Assembly: GCA_036557885.1 (NCBI GenBank)
Contig: DATBGS010000165.1
Coordinates: 124,001-188,000 of the forward strand
Origin: DATBGS01 sp036557885
GTDB lineage: Bacteria; Chloroflexota; Ktedonobacteria; Ktedonobacterales; DATBGS01
Length of the DNA: 64,000 nucleotides
Direction of reading: 5' to 3'
Shown here: positions 44,881 to 53,254 of the stretch, piece after piece
How the letters are laid out: the number at the start of each line of letters is the position of its first letter
Numbering within the stretch: position 1 is the first letter of the stretch
Notes under the pieces: generated by a model
Told to the model about the DNA's origin: nothing
Database searches by the model: none
The model's input: the letters and a program-made list of their open reading frames with translations, nothing else
Translations under genes and position numbers: made by a program

Positions 44881-44945
44881 TGCTGGTAGCCCCGGCCACC
44901 GTGCCGGGGAACGGTGGCCCGGCACGGTGGCCGGGGCTACCAGCA
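44881..44945. repeat. REPIN: two GTAG-REP units as a perfect 28-bp inverted repeat
   Basis: 44881-44908 (TGCTGGTAGCCCCGGCCACC-GTGCCGGG) is exactly complementary to 44918-44945 with a 9-nt spacer. GTAG feet face outward. Lies between the acyl-CoA dehydrogenase start and the GATase-like gene's stop. Confidence 0.85.
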
Positions 44946-44954
44946 GCACCAACA

Positions 44955-45734
44955 TTAGACGGCACGCGGCTTCGAGCGAATCTTATTGATGCGCGTCTTG
45001 TCTGGCTGTTGTTTGTTGTCCGATGGCTCCTGGCTCGCTTTTGCCGCCTTCAAGAAAGCGCGAATCAGCGGATGCGCCACACCCTTGAAAGCAGAGCGTT
45101 CTGGCTGGAAGAGTGTGCCAAAAAAGAAGGGATGCCCCGCCAACTCAAAGGTACGCGGGTCGCCAGCAGTATCAAAGCCGCTGATCTTCATGCCCGCCTG
45201 TTCAAGCTGCACCTGATACGCCGGGTTCAGGCCATAGTTGCAGTGGTAGCCCTCAACCGTCTCGGTCTTGCCAAACATGGCGGCTATGCGTGTGCCAGGG
45301 AGCAGCCGAACGCCTCGCTCCACTTCCACCAGCGAGCAGGAAAGCGTCGCAATGATGAGCGCCGAGCCATCCGGGTTGGTTTCGGCGTGGTCAGCCTCGC
45401 TGAGCAAGAGCACATTGCGGGCAAACTCGATGATCGCGTGCTGGAAGCCGCCGCATGTCCCCAAAAACGGAAGCCGCTGCTCGCGGGCATAACGGATAGC
45501 GTTCAGCGCCCCTTCCATGCTGTCATAGGGCGTGGCGGGCACCGCCCAGAGCGCGTCAAAGCCAGCCAGCAGTTCCTCAACGTCTCCCTCCAGGCGCGGC
45601 GTCGCCAGCCAGACAGGTTCAACAGCCACGCCAAGATCAGCGCCAGCCAGCGCGAGCGCGCGGGGTATGGCCTGGTGCGCCTTCACTTCTGGCTGGTAAT
45701 CGCCAATCAGCCCAATATGCAATGCCTGTGTCAT
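44955..45734 (-). CDS. CTP synthase C-terminal-like glutamine amidotransferase domain protein, catalytic His missing
   Basis: 259 residues, free-standing class I GATase fold like the C-terminal half of CTP synthase. IGLIGDYQPEVKAHQAIPRAL at the start, LWAVPATPYDSMEGALNAI, nucleophile elbow FLGTCGGFQHAII and YHCNYGLNP. The triad His-x-Glu, normally F-H-P-E, reads TLFQPERSAF, so His is Gln and hydrolysis of glutamine is doubtful. Matches the group described as CTP-synthase C-terminal-related (seleno)proteins, here the Cys form. The last 30 residues are Lys-rich. Function unknown. Confidence 0.75.
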   Translation of the reverse strand: MTQALHIGLIGDYQPEVKAHQAIPRALALAGADLGVAVEPVWLATPRLEGDVEELLAGFDALWAVPATPYDSMEGALNAIRYAREQRLPFLGTCGGFQHAIIEFARNVLLLSEADHAETNPDGSALIIATLSCSLVEVERGVRLLPGTRIAAMFGKTETVEGYHCNYGLNPAYQVQLEQAGMKISGFDTAGDPRTFELAGHPFFFGTLFQPERSAFKGVAHPLIRAFLKAAKASQEPSDNKQQPDKTRINKIRSKPRAV

Positions 45735-45756
45735 CTATGTTCCTCGTTTCATCGTT

Positions 45757-46944
45757 TCAATCATTCACCTGACTCCATGTACCATTCACATAATGCAATA
45801 AGGTGCTTTGTACTCCAACCGCCCAACCCTCGTTAGCCGAGAGCATTACCACGCTGCTCAGATCTTTAGTCGTTGGGCTGGCTACCTGCGACCAGGCGCC
45901 AGCCTGATAGTGCAGTATCGTTCCATTTGGGCCAACTATCCAGCCCTCACCAGAAGAAACCATTGCTACAGAGGACAGAATAAAGTAGGAGTTATCAGGC
46001 GGCGCCTTGATACGCGCCTGCTCTTTCCATACACCATTATCATAGTGCAAAATCAACCCATAGCTCGCCTTCGTGGGATACGGTCCAGCGCCTCCTGGCA
46101 ATCCTCCAACTACCCAGCCTTCGCCTGATGGCATCAGACCAAAACCAACCAGCCTGGCGTTACTCAGATTCACCGATTCACGAGTCCAGCGCGTCCCGTT
46201 GTAGTGAAAAATCCTTCCAGGGTCACCACCATCGGGGCCGGTTCTGCTATAATCAGTGCCAGTGACCCAGATGGAGTTTGCCGAAACGCCTGCTACAGTG
46301 TCGGGGACGATATGGGCAAACACCGAATCAAAAACCGAAACCCACTGGCTCCCATCATAATGCAGTAGTAAGGCTTGCTGCTGCTGAGAATGGTCGCTGA
46401 TACCCACCATCCAGCCATCGCTGGCCGAACGCATAAAAACGGCAGAAATACGGGAAGCGCGGTGCTCATAAGTAACCGCCCACTGCCCATTCAGGAAATG
46501 CAGCACAATGCCAACCTGAACCCCATTGGCATTCGGCGGGAGAACGCTGTTGCCAACTGCCCAGCCCTCGTTGGCAGACACCATCACAATACTATTCAAC
46601 TCGATGGCCCCCCAATTTGGATTGAACGTGGGCAGCGCTGCCTGGCTCCAGCGGCCTTGTTCGTGATGCAGCAGCACTGGGTCAACATAGTTTTTGCCTG
46701 GCTCATTGGAGTTTGGATAGTGAGTCAGAGGGGTCGTGTGGCCCACTGCCCAGCCCTCGGCAGGCGAAATCATTGAAATGCTCGTCAGATCAAGATTATT
46801 TGGCAGTGGTTGAGGTGCCATCGTAGCTGTTGCACTGGGAGCCGCTGTAGGGGGTGTTGTCGTCGTTGCGGCCTGCGGAGCGCAGGCCGCCAGAGCTAGC
46901 ATAACCAGAAAGAACCCTATACCAGCTTTGAGAATAGATCTCAT
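45757..46944 (-). CDS. seven-repeat GWAVG propeller lipoprotein
   Basis: 395 residues from ATG 46944, with GAGGAAGG upstream; the longer reading frame has no signal at its start. Lipoprotein signal MRSILKAGIGFFLVMLALAAC, Thr/Pro linker, then seven repeats (PAEGWAVGH, ANEGWAVGN, ASDGWMVGI, ANSIWVTGT, SGEGWVVGG, SGEGWIVGP, ANEGWAVGV), each with L-H-Y-x-N-G-x-W, as in the anti-sigma protein at 3818. Predicted seven-bladed propeller on the outer membrane face. Binding partner unknown. Confidence 0.8.
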   Translation of the reverse strand: MRSILKAGIGFFLVMLALAACAPQAATTTTPPTAAPSATATMAPQPLPNNLDLTSISMISPAEGWAVGHTTPLTHYPNSNEPGKNYVDPVLLHHEQGRWSQAALPTFNPNWGAIELNSIVMVSANEGWAVGNSVLPPNANGVQVGIVLHFLNGQWAVTYEHRASRISAVFMRSASDGWMVGISDHSQQQQALLLHYDGSQWVSVFDSVFAHIVPDTVAGVSANSIWVTGTDYSRTGPDGGDPGRIFHYNGTRWTRESVNLSNARLVGFGLMPSGEGWVVGGLPGGAGPYPTKASYGLILHYDNGVWKEQARIKAPPDNSYFILSSVAMVSSGEGWIVGPNGTILHYQAGAWSQVASPTTKDLSSVVMLSANEGWAVGVQSTLLHYVNGTWSQVND

Positions 46945-47133
46945 GACTAAATCCTTCCTCTCATCCTTGACCCCAGGCGCTTGCAGAAAGCACTTTCTTA
47001 TTCTAACGCAAACGAGCAAATATATGTTGCGCGGGAAAACAAAAAGGTAGTTTGAGGAAAAAATGGTAAGATACACAGCCCCAAATAGCCCCAAATACTG
47101 AACCCTGAGTAATGCGCGAGAAAGAGGAGAGCA

Positions 47134-47745
47134 ATGGACCCAGAACCGTTTGATCGTCCTATGGAAGTGGCTGCGCTGATGGCTGGCTACAAACAGCCCT
47201 GGTTTTTCGCTGGAGGCTGGGCGATTGACCTGTTTCATGGCAAGGTGCGTCGGCCCCATAAAGATGTAGACATCGCCATTCTGCGCAAAGACCAACTGAC
47301 GTTTCAGGCGCACTTTTCCGATTGGCAGCTAAAGAAACTCGTCGGGCCAGACGGCCAGGAACACCCCGAACCCTGGCAGCCTGGGGAATGGCTGGAATTG
47401 CCCGTCATGCAGGTATGGATGCAGACGGGAAGCGATGGCTGGCAAGAGTTAGAAGTGCTGCTTAATGAAGCAGATGAGGAGGAGTGGCGCTGGCGCGTAG
47501 ATCAGCAGATACGCTGCCCGCTCGCCTGGATGGGGATGCGCTCACCGCAGGGCTTGCCCTTTCTCAACCCTGCCATCGTGCTGCTCTTTAAGTCGCGCCA
47601 TATGAACCCTGAGCATTTCGACTACGCCCACGATCAGGAGGATTTCAGAGACACAGCCCCGCTGCTGGATGAGCAGCAGCGAGCCTGGCTCAAAAACGCG
47701 CTGACCCTCTACCACTCTGAGCATCTCTGGCTTGAGCGGCTGTGA
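47134..47745 (+). CDS. nucleotidyltransferase, aminoglycoside adenylyltransferase-like
   Basis: 203 residues. Starts with MDPEPFDRPMEVAALMAGY, then FFAGGWAIDLFHGKVRRPHKDVDIAI: G-G-x-A-x(n)-D-x-D nucleotidyltransferase motif in the form shared by ANT(2'')-type aminoglycoside adenylyltransferases. The C-terminal half (LPFLNPAIVLLFKSRHM, DYAHDQEDF) also agrees. May modify an aminoglycoside or an unknown small molecule; resistance is not shown. AGAGGAG upstream of ATG. Convergent with the liv operon. Confidence 0.8.
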   Translation: MDPEPFDRPMEVAALMAGYKQPWFFAGGWAIDLFHGKVRRPHKDVDIAILRKDQLTFQAHFSDWQLKKLVGPDGQEHPEPWQPGEWLELPVMQVWMQTGSDGWQELEVLLNEADEEEWRWRVDQQIRCPLAWMGMRSPQGLPFLNPAIVLLFKSRHMNPEHFDYAHDQEDFRDTAPLLDEQQRAWLKNALTLYHSEHLWLERL

Positions 47746-47794
47746 GCAGGCCGTCTGAGGCTCTTTTACGGCGTCGCGGGTTCTTCTCTCGTCG

Positions 47795-47830
47795 GGCGGG
47801 AAAAGGGTGTTCTCTGCACCAATTCCCGCC
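47795..47830. terminator. bidirectional hairpin between convergent genes
   Basis: GGCGGGAA (47795-47802) pairs with TTCCCGCC (47823-47830); within it GGTG and CACC pair around TTCTCTG. No long T-run. Lies between the nucleotidyltransferase and livF stops. Confidence 0.5.
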
Positions 47831-47840
47831 TGCTTCTGGG

Positions 47841-48581
47841 TTATTCTCCCAGATATGCGGCGCGTACCTGCTCACTCTTGAGCAGATCAGCAGAGGGGCC
47901 GCTGAGAACCACCTGTCCGTTCTCCAGCACATAGCCGCGATTGGTGCGTTCCAGCGCAATCTGGACATCCTGCTCTACCAGCAGGATGCTCAGCCCCTCC
48001 TCCTCGTGAATCTGGTCCAGAGCTTTCAGTAGATCATCAACAATATTGGGAGCCAGCCCCAGCGAGAGTTCATCAATCAGCAGGAGTTCAGGACGCGCCA
48101 TGACCCCTCTGGCGATGGCGCACATTTGCTGCTCGCCTCCTGAGAGCGACCCTGCTGCTTGCTGGCGTCGCTCGTAAAGTTTAGGCAGAAATGTATAGAC
48201 GCGCTTCAGGTCGGCGGCGATGGCCCGCGCGGACCCGGCGCGGCGAGTGTAGGCTCCCAGGTGCAGGTTCTCCTCAACAGTCAGCCCTGGGAAGAGGCGG
48301 CGCCCCTGCGGAATATGAACCAGCCCCAGTTTGACGACGTGCTCCGCGCTGGCGCGGGTGATCTCGCGTCCAGCAAAGGTGACGCTGCCCTGCCAGGCGG
48401 GCAGCAAGCGCGAGAGCGTCGCCAGCACCGTTGATTTGCCCGCGCCATTGGCGCCAACAAGCGCAACCATTTCGCCAGGGAGGACTTCTAGCGACACATC
48501 CCAAAGCACCTGGCTATCCCCGTAGCCAGCGGTGAGATGGCGTACCTCCAACAACGCCTCCCCGGTCCTGGTCTCACTCAT
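47841..48581 (-). CDS. livF: branched-chain amino acid-type ABC transporter ATPase LivF
   Basis: 246 residues. Walker A GANGAGKST, signature LSGGEQQMCAIARGVM, Walker B ELLLIDELSLGLAP and H-loop region SILLVEQDV; SLGLAP-N-I-V-D and VEQ at the H-loop mark the LivF class. Energises HAAT-family uptake. ATGA overlap with livG. The substrate class of these systems includes branched-chain amino acids, amides, urea and aromatic acids. Confidence 0.93.
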   Translation of the reverse strand: MSETRTGEALLEVRHLTAGYGDSQVLWDVSLEVLPGEMVALVGANGAGKSTVLATLSRLLPAWQGSVTFAGREITRASAEHVVKLGLVHIPQGRRLFPGLTVEENLHLGAYTRRAGSARAIAADLKRVYTFLPKLYERRQQAAGSLSGGEQQMCAIARGVMARPELLLIDELSLGLAPNIVDDLLKALDQIHEEEGLSILLVEQDVQIALERTNRGYVLENGQVVLSGPSADLLKSEQVRAAYLGE

Positions 48582-49471
48582 TTGCGCTCTTCTTTCTGCT
48601 CAGGCTCTCCCATCAGGACATCTGGGCTGCCAAGGTCGAGAGCTAGCTGCCTCTGGATCATTTGCGATGACTGATGCTGTTTGGCATAGCGTTCGCCAAG
48701 GTAGGCTTCGATGACAGCGGGGTCGGATAGGACTTGCTCTGGCAAATCTTCGGCAATCTTGCGGCCATGATGCAGCACCAGAATACGGTTGGAGACGCCA
48801 ACAATGGCACGCATAATATGTTCGATGACCAGGATAGTCACGCCGCTCTGGTTGATTTCTCGAATGAGCGTGACAGCTTGCGCCACCTCCGTATGGTTGA
48901 GTCCTGCCATCACCTCATCCAATAGAAGCAGTTCTGGCTTCGTAGCCAGGGCGCGGGCCATCTCCAGCCGTTTGCGGTCAGCAGTAGTCAATTCGTTGCC
49001 TTTTAACGTGGCTTTCTGCGCCAGGCCCACCCGTTCCAGCACTTCGTGAGCGATTCGCAGCGCCTCGACCCGATTTAAGCGTTGGCGCCCAAAGAGCGCG
49101 CCAACCATAACATTTTCGAGGATATTGAGTCCCACGAAGGGTTGTGCCACCTGGAAGGTGCGCGCAATGCCACGCTGCGAGCGCTGATTGGCAGCCCTGC
49201 GACTAATATCCTGGCCCTGGTAGACGATGCGCCCTGCCGATGGCGTCAGCGCCCCGCCAATCAAACCGACCAGGGTTGATTTCCCCGCGCCGTTGGGGCC
49301 GATGATGCCCAGAATCTCGCCCTGGCACACAGAAAAGCTGAGGTCATCTACGGCGGCCAGCCCCCCAAAGCGCTTGGTAACATTTGCGAGTTGGAGAAGC
49401 GGCACGCCAGTTGCGCTTGCCCCGAAAGCGGCTCCCTCAGATGCCATTGGCGGCGATAAAGCGTCGGACAC
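48578..49471 (-). CDS. livG: branched-chain amino acid-type ABC transporter ATPase LivG
   Basis: 297 residues from GTG 49471, which has AAGGAG 6 nt upstream and overlaps the end of livM by 35 bp; ATG 49447 is an alternative. Walker A GPNGAGKSTLV, TFQVAQPFVGLNILENV, signature region ELTTADRKRLEMARAL (LTTADRK replaces LSGGQ in a form common to LivG), Walker B LLLLDEVMAGLNHTE. The ~40-residue C-terminal tail beyond LGERYAKQH is longer than usual. Confidence 0.92.
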   Translation of the reverse strand: MSDALSPPMASEGAAFGASATGVPLLQLANVTKRFGGLAAVDDLSFSVCQGEILGIIGPNGAGKSTLVGLIGGALTPSAGRIVYQGQDISRRAANQRSQRGIARTFQVAQPFVGLNILENVMVGALFGRQRLNRVEALRIAHEVLERVGLAQKATLKGNELTTADRKRLEMARALATKPELLLLDEVMAGLNHTEVAQAVTLIREINQSGVTILVIEHIMRAIVGVSNRILVLHHGRKIAEDLPEQVLSDPAVIEAYLGERYAKQHQSSQMIQRQLALDLGSPDVLMGEPEQKEERK

Positions 49472-50510
49472 GGCGTACTCCTTCCCTCAAGCGATTGGTG
49501 CGAACAGCGCCAGGCGCCGGTTTATAGAACAAGGCTTCGACCAGGCGCACCAGTCCTTGCGGCAAAAAGATGGTGATGATCACGATAGCCAGCCCCAACA
49601 GGGTGTTATGCGCGCTGAACCCGCTGGTGAGCAACTGGAAAGAACCATACTCAAAGATGATCGCGCCAATCACCGGGCCAAGGATGGTGCCCGCGCCACC
49701 CAGAAAGGTGAGCAGCACCATCTCCACGCTGATGCCCACATCAAAGACGGTTGGCGGGTCAAAACCGCTGGCAAAGTACGCATAGAGTCCACCAGCTAAG
49801 CCGGTGGGAATCGCACTCAAAACAAAGGCCGCGATTTTATAGCGATAGGTGGCAATGCCCAGCGCCTCGGCTGCCTGTTCGTTCTCGCGGATAGCCACCA
49901 GCGCGTAGCCAAACTTGCTGCGGGTGAGCAGAATCGTGATAATCAGGCAGGCCAGGGCGAGCGCGAGAAAAGCGAAGAAAAAGACGTAGAACAAGGTGGG
50001 GTAGGCGCCAGCGCCGGGGAAAGGGACGGAGACTTCGCCACCTGGCCCGCCAATATTTTGAATAGCGCTAAACTCGCGCAGCGCCTCAGCTACGCCCAGA
50101 GTGGCAATGGCAAAGTAGTGGCCCTTCAGCCGTAAAACGGGGAGGCCCAACAAGAACGCAAAAAGTCCCGCGATGAGCGCCCCGACGATCAGGCCCAGCC
50201 AGAATGGTTGATGATCGTTGAGCAGGATGGCAACGGAATACGCGCCGATGCCGAAGAAAGCCACATTCCCAAAGGCTGCGTAGCCGGTAAAGCCCCCGAT
50301 AAAGTTCCAGCTTTGCGCCAGCACACAGAACATCAAGATGAGCGTCCAGGTATGGAGGTCGCTAATATCGCCAGTCAGGGGGACCATGCCGATCAGACCC
50401 AGGATGCCCAACCCGATCAACAGCGACCACAGCCAACTGCGCGACGCCCTGGGGACGGGGGAAGGCGCCTTCGTTGCCGGGGGAGTCTGAAGGTCCAGAT
50501 CGGTGCCCAT
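49437..50510 (-). CDS. livM: branched-chain amino acid-type ABC transporter permease LivM
   Basis: 357 residues, about ten spans. GYAAFGNVAFFGIGAYSVAIL, LKGHYFAIATLGVAEALREF and FGYALVAIRENEQAAEALGI (the cytoplasmic EAA-like loop contacting the ATPases) are LivM signatures; FLGGAGTILGPVIGAIIF near the end. A Pro/Ala-rich 25-residue head precedes the first span. AGGAGG upstream of ATG. Follows livH by 10 bp. Confidence 0.93.
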   Translation of the reverse strand: MGTDLDLQTPPATKAPSPVPRASRSWLWSLLIGLGILGLIGMVPLTGDISDLHTWTLILMFCVLAQSWNFIGGFTGYAAFGNVAFFGIGAYSVAILLNDHQPFWLGLIVGALIAGLFAFLLGLPVLRLKGHYFAIATLGVAEALREFSAIQNIGGPGGEVSVPFPGAGAYPTLFYVFFFAFLALALACLIITILLTRSKFGYALVAIRENEQAAEALGIATYRYKIAAFVLSAIPTGLAGGLYAYFASGFDPPTVFDVGISVEMVLLTFLGGAGTILGPVIGAIIFEYGSFQLLTSGFSAHNTLLGLAIVIITIFLPQGLVRLVEALFYKPAPGAVRTNRLREGVRRVRRFIAANGI

Positions 50511-50520
50511 GTATGGCCTC

Positions 50521-51393
50521 CTATGAATAAAATGCCTTGCCCAGTATTCCTCTGGGCCGGAAGATCAGGACCAGCACCAGCATGGCAAAGGCGATGGCAT
50601 TGTTGTATCCTGGGCCAACATGTGGAATCAGCGGCACAAAAGTTTCCGCCAGGCCAAAGACCATCCCCCCAGCCAGCGCGGCCCAGGGCGTACCCAGCCC
50701 ACCTAGCACCACAATCACAAAGGCGGTAAGCGTGAACGAGCCGCCTTGTGAGGGGAAGAAGGGATAGAACTGGGCCAGCATAGCTCCAGCCGCTCCCGCA
50801 AGAGCAGCGCCGATGGCAAAGGTCAAAGCGTAGGTGCGTCGGATGCTGATGCCCATCAGGCTCGCGGCATCACGATCCATTCCTGTTGCCAGGATAGCGT
50901 TGCCAGTGCGGGTGCGCCCAAGGAAGAGGCTGAGGGCTACCGTCAGGAGGATGGCAATAACCGCCGCAGCAACATGGTCAAACGCGATATGGGTTGAGCC
51001 AAACGTCAGACCTATCCCCGAATAGACCGTGTTGATCGAGCGCGTATCGCCGCCAAAGTGCTGTTGTATCAGATCGGTTGCCAGCAAGTCCAGCCCAAAG
51101 GTGAGCATAAACGTCACCAGAAAAGGCGCCCGAATCACGCGGTTGATAGCCACATATTGCACCACCCAGCCCACAAGAAACAGCACAACCATTGCGATCA
51201 GGATAGCAGGAAATGGGTCGAGATGGTAGGTTTGGAACGCGACCAGGGCCACATACGCGCCCAGGACAATGAGCGCGCCATGTGCCAGGTTGACGATATT
51301 CATAATGCCCCAGACCAACGAAAAGCCCAGGGCAACTGCGGCATAGAGAGTGCCTAATAGTAACCAGTTGACGAGTGCCTGCCCAAGCACCAT
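50521..51393 (-). CDS. livH: branched-chain amino acid-type ABC transporter permease LivH
   Basis: 290 residues, about eight spans. LLGTLYAAVALGFSLVWGIM, NLAHGALIVLGAYVAL, AILATGMDRDAASLMGISIR (EAA-like loop) and VVLGGLGTPWAALAGGMVFG are LivH landmarks. 177 bp downstream of the binding-protein gene, 10 bp upstream of livM. Confidence 0.93.
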   Translation of the reverse strand: MVLGQALVNWLLLGTLYAAVALGFSLVWGIMNIVNLAHGALIVLGAYVALVAFQTYHLDPFPAILIAMVVLFLVGWVVQYVAINRVIRAPFLVTFMLTFGLDLLATDLIQQHFGGDTRSINTVYSGIGLTFGSTHIAFDHVAAAVIAILLTVALSLFLGRTRTGNAILATGMDRDAASLMGISIRRTYALTFAIGAALAGAAGAMLAQFYPFFPSQGGSFTLTAFVIVVLGGLGTPWAALAGGMVFGLAETFVPLIPHVGPGYNNAIAFAMLVLVLIFRPRGILGKAFYS

Positions 51394-51570
51394 AATGTGC
51401 CCTCTCTCTCTGGAGCGTGATGCAGGGTAGTAGTGTGTCTCTGTTCTTTTGGCGAATGAAAGGACCGCGCGGGCCTACGGCCACGCAGTGGGCGGAACTG
51501 ACCACAGTTGCCGCCATGCGTGTTCCAAAGCCGAAGGCCCGTCGCAGCGAGCGCGTTTGCCGCTATCCCG

Positions 51571-52896
51571 CTAGCGGCTTCCAAATTCTGGGGTTGGGTA
51601 GACCATCTGCGCGTTGGCAACGTTGGCCGGGAAGACCGTCACCAGCTTGCCGCCTTGAATCTGGATGGTTGCCATTGGCTTGAAGGTATTGGCACCAGTG
51701 GAATCAAAGCGAATTTCGCCGTAAAACGTCGTGATGTCCAGGTTTGCCAGGGCATCGCGCACGGCCTTGGGGTCAATGGACCCGGCCTTCTGAATGGCGT
51801 ACTGGAAGGCCAACCCTGCCGCCGTGGATTCCGCTGACTGGTACGCTGGCTCGTGGTTGTATTCCTTCACATACATCTGCTCGTAGTTGGCGGGAGTGCT
51901 AAAGACATCTATCCCCTGATACTTCTCCTGCGCCGTCCATTGCGCGCTGCCAATTACATCGTTCGAGTCCGAACCCAGCGCGGAGATGAAGTCAGGAATG
52001 GCCGGGCCAACGGTGAAGCCATACAGTTTGGCATTGATGCCAAGCTGCTTGGCCTCTTTCATCGTTACCACCGCCTCGTTCTCATGGCCGGAGCCAAGCA
52101 GCATATCGGGCACCGTACCCCCAGGGCCAGACGTTTTTACGGCGGTCAGCACGCCCGTGAGGTCAGTCGCGTTAGCCGGGTATTCCTGGTAGTACACGAC
52201 AGGCAGGTTGTGGCTGTTCGCGTAATCTTTAGCGGCAGCGGCAACCTCGGTGGAGAACGAGTCGTTCGCGTAGATGATGGCGACGTTCTGTGGTGGAGAC
52301 GGCGCGGTCAATGCTGCCTCCAGCATCACCTTGGCATATTCAGCCGCCGGGCTGAGAACGCCAAAGATGAAATGCAGCCCCTTGGAGAAGATAGAAGAGG
52401 CAGCGCCATTTGCCTCCACCATTGGGATTTGGAATTGTTCCGCGATGGTTTCATCTTGCAGCGTGGCCGCAGTTCCGTAAGGGCCAAGCAAGAAATTGAC
52501 CTTATCGGTGGAAACCAGTTGTTGGGTAAGCTGCGCGCTCTTGGTGGGGTTGCTCTCATCATCGTAGTATTTGAGCTGCACCTGATACGTCTTGCCGCCT
52601 ACCGTGATGCCTCCGTGCGCGTTCACCTGCTTGACCCAGAGTTGATAGCCCTCCAGAGTCAAATGGCCTTCGTTTGAGGTCGCTCCAGTGAGCGAGATCG
52701 GTGCTCCAAAGAGCAGGGTGCCGCCGCTGGTTGTGCCGCCCCCGCCGCCGCAGGCAGCGAGAACCCCCGACAAGATGAACAGGAACAAGACCAGGGCGGG
52801 GAAGGAGCGCCGAGCCAGGCCGGGGGTCAACCATGAGTGGTCCGTGTGACCAATGGGAAAGGATGAGGACGCTGAGCTGTCTGAATGCGTAGCCAT
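51571..52896 (-). CDS. ABC transporter substrate-binding lipoprotein (LivK/amide-binding type)
   Basis: 441 residues from ATG 52896 (AGGAGAAAAC upstream). Signal anchor LVLFLFILSGVLAACGGGGG with lipobox LAAC. Type I periplasmic-binding fold: LLFGAPISLTGATSNEGHLT, GYQLWVKQVNAHGGITVGGK, STDKVNFLLGPYGTAATLQD, FGVLSPAAEYAK and QNVAIIYANDSFSTEVA match Peripla_BP_6. It supplies substrate to the LivHMGF complex encoded downstream. The pocket gives no firm substrate; relatives bind branched-chain amino acids, amides or aromatic acids. Confidence 0.92.
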   Translation of the reverse strand: MATHSDSSASSSFPIGHTDHSWLTPGLARRSFPALVLFLFILSGVLAACGGGGGTTSGGTLLFGAPISLTGATSNEGHLTLEGYQLWVKQVNAHGGITVGGKTYQVQLKYYDDESNPTKSAQLTQQLVSTDKVNFLLGPYGTAATLQDETIAEQFQIPMVEANGAASSIFSKGLHFIFGVLSPAAEYAKVMLEAALTAPSPPQNVAIIYANDSFSTEVAAAAKDYANSHNLPVVYYQEYPANATDLTGVLTAVKTSGPGGTVPDMLLGSGHENEAVVTMKEAKQLGINAKLYGFTVGPAIPDFISALGSDSNDVIGSAQWTAQEKYQGIDVFSTPANYEQMYVKEYNHEPAYQSAESTAAGLAFQYAIQKAGSIDPKAVRDALANLDITTFYGEIRFDSTGANTFKPMATIQIQGGKLVTVFPANVANAQMVYPTPEFGSR

Positions 52897-53118
52897 GTTT
52901 TCTCCTTTGCTCATGTGGTAAACCAAACAATCGCCAAAGAGAGCATTCTCTCTGCCGGGGCTGAAGACTGAACAGGTGATGCCGTCTCAGATAACACCAG
53001 TAGTGACTACCTGGTAGCAGGCCCATATAGGCATTCAGGTCAGGTATCTGAGCAAGGATATGGGTAGGCAAAGTAGCTATTGGCTAAGTGGTGAACGCTT
53101 CCCCAAGGGGCTATCAGT

Positions 53119-53146
53119 ATTATACAAGGTTTTGTGTCATATGCAA
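53119..53146 (-). promoter_or_regulatory. candidate promoter of the liv operon
   Basis: On the minus strand TTGCAT (53146-53141), 16-bp spacer, TATAAT (53124-53119). It predicts a ~215-nt leader to the binding-protein ATG. The gap 52897-53254 otherwise holds only the hairpin at 53172. Confidence 0.45.
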
Positions 53147-53171
53147 GGGGTGAGGAAAACTCCAGGGCAGA

Positions 53172-53201
53172 AGAAGACTGAGTGCTGACACTCAGTCTTC
53201 T
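53172..53201 (-). terminator. hairpin terminator after the ABC-2 operon
   Basis: AGAAGACTGAGTG (53172-53184) pairs perfectly with CACTCAGTCTTCT (53189-53201), 4-nt loop CTGA, 54 bp past the permease stop. No T-run, so Rho-independent strength is uncertain. Confidence 0.55.
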
Positions 53202-53254
53202 CAAGCGGGATAACAGCTTTTCAGGAAGCTTTGAGAGTGGGTGTTTGAAATTGG

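Noticed and set aside
47134..47745. AbiEii-type toxin of a toxin-antitoxin pair
   Set aside because: The G-G-W-A-I-D...D-V-D-I-A-I motif and C-terminal half fit the aminoglycoside adenylyltransferase-like group, and no antitoxin gene adjoins it.
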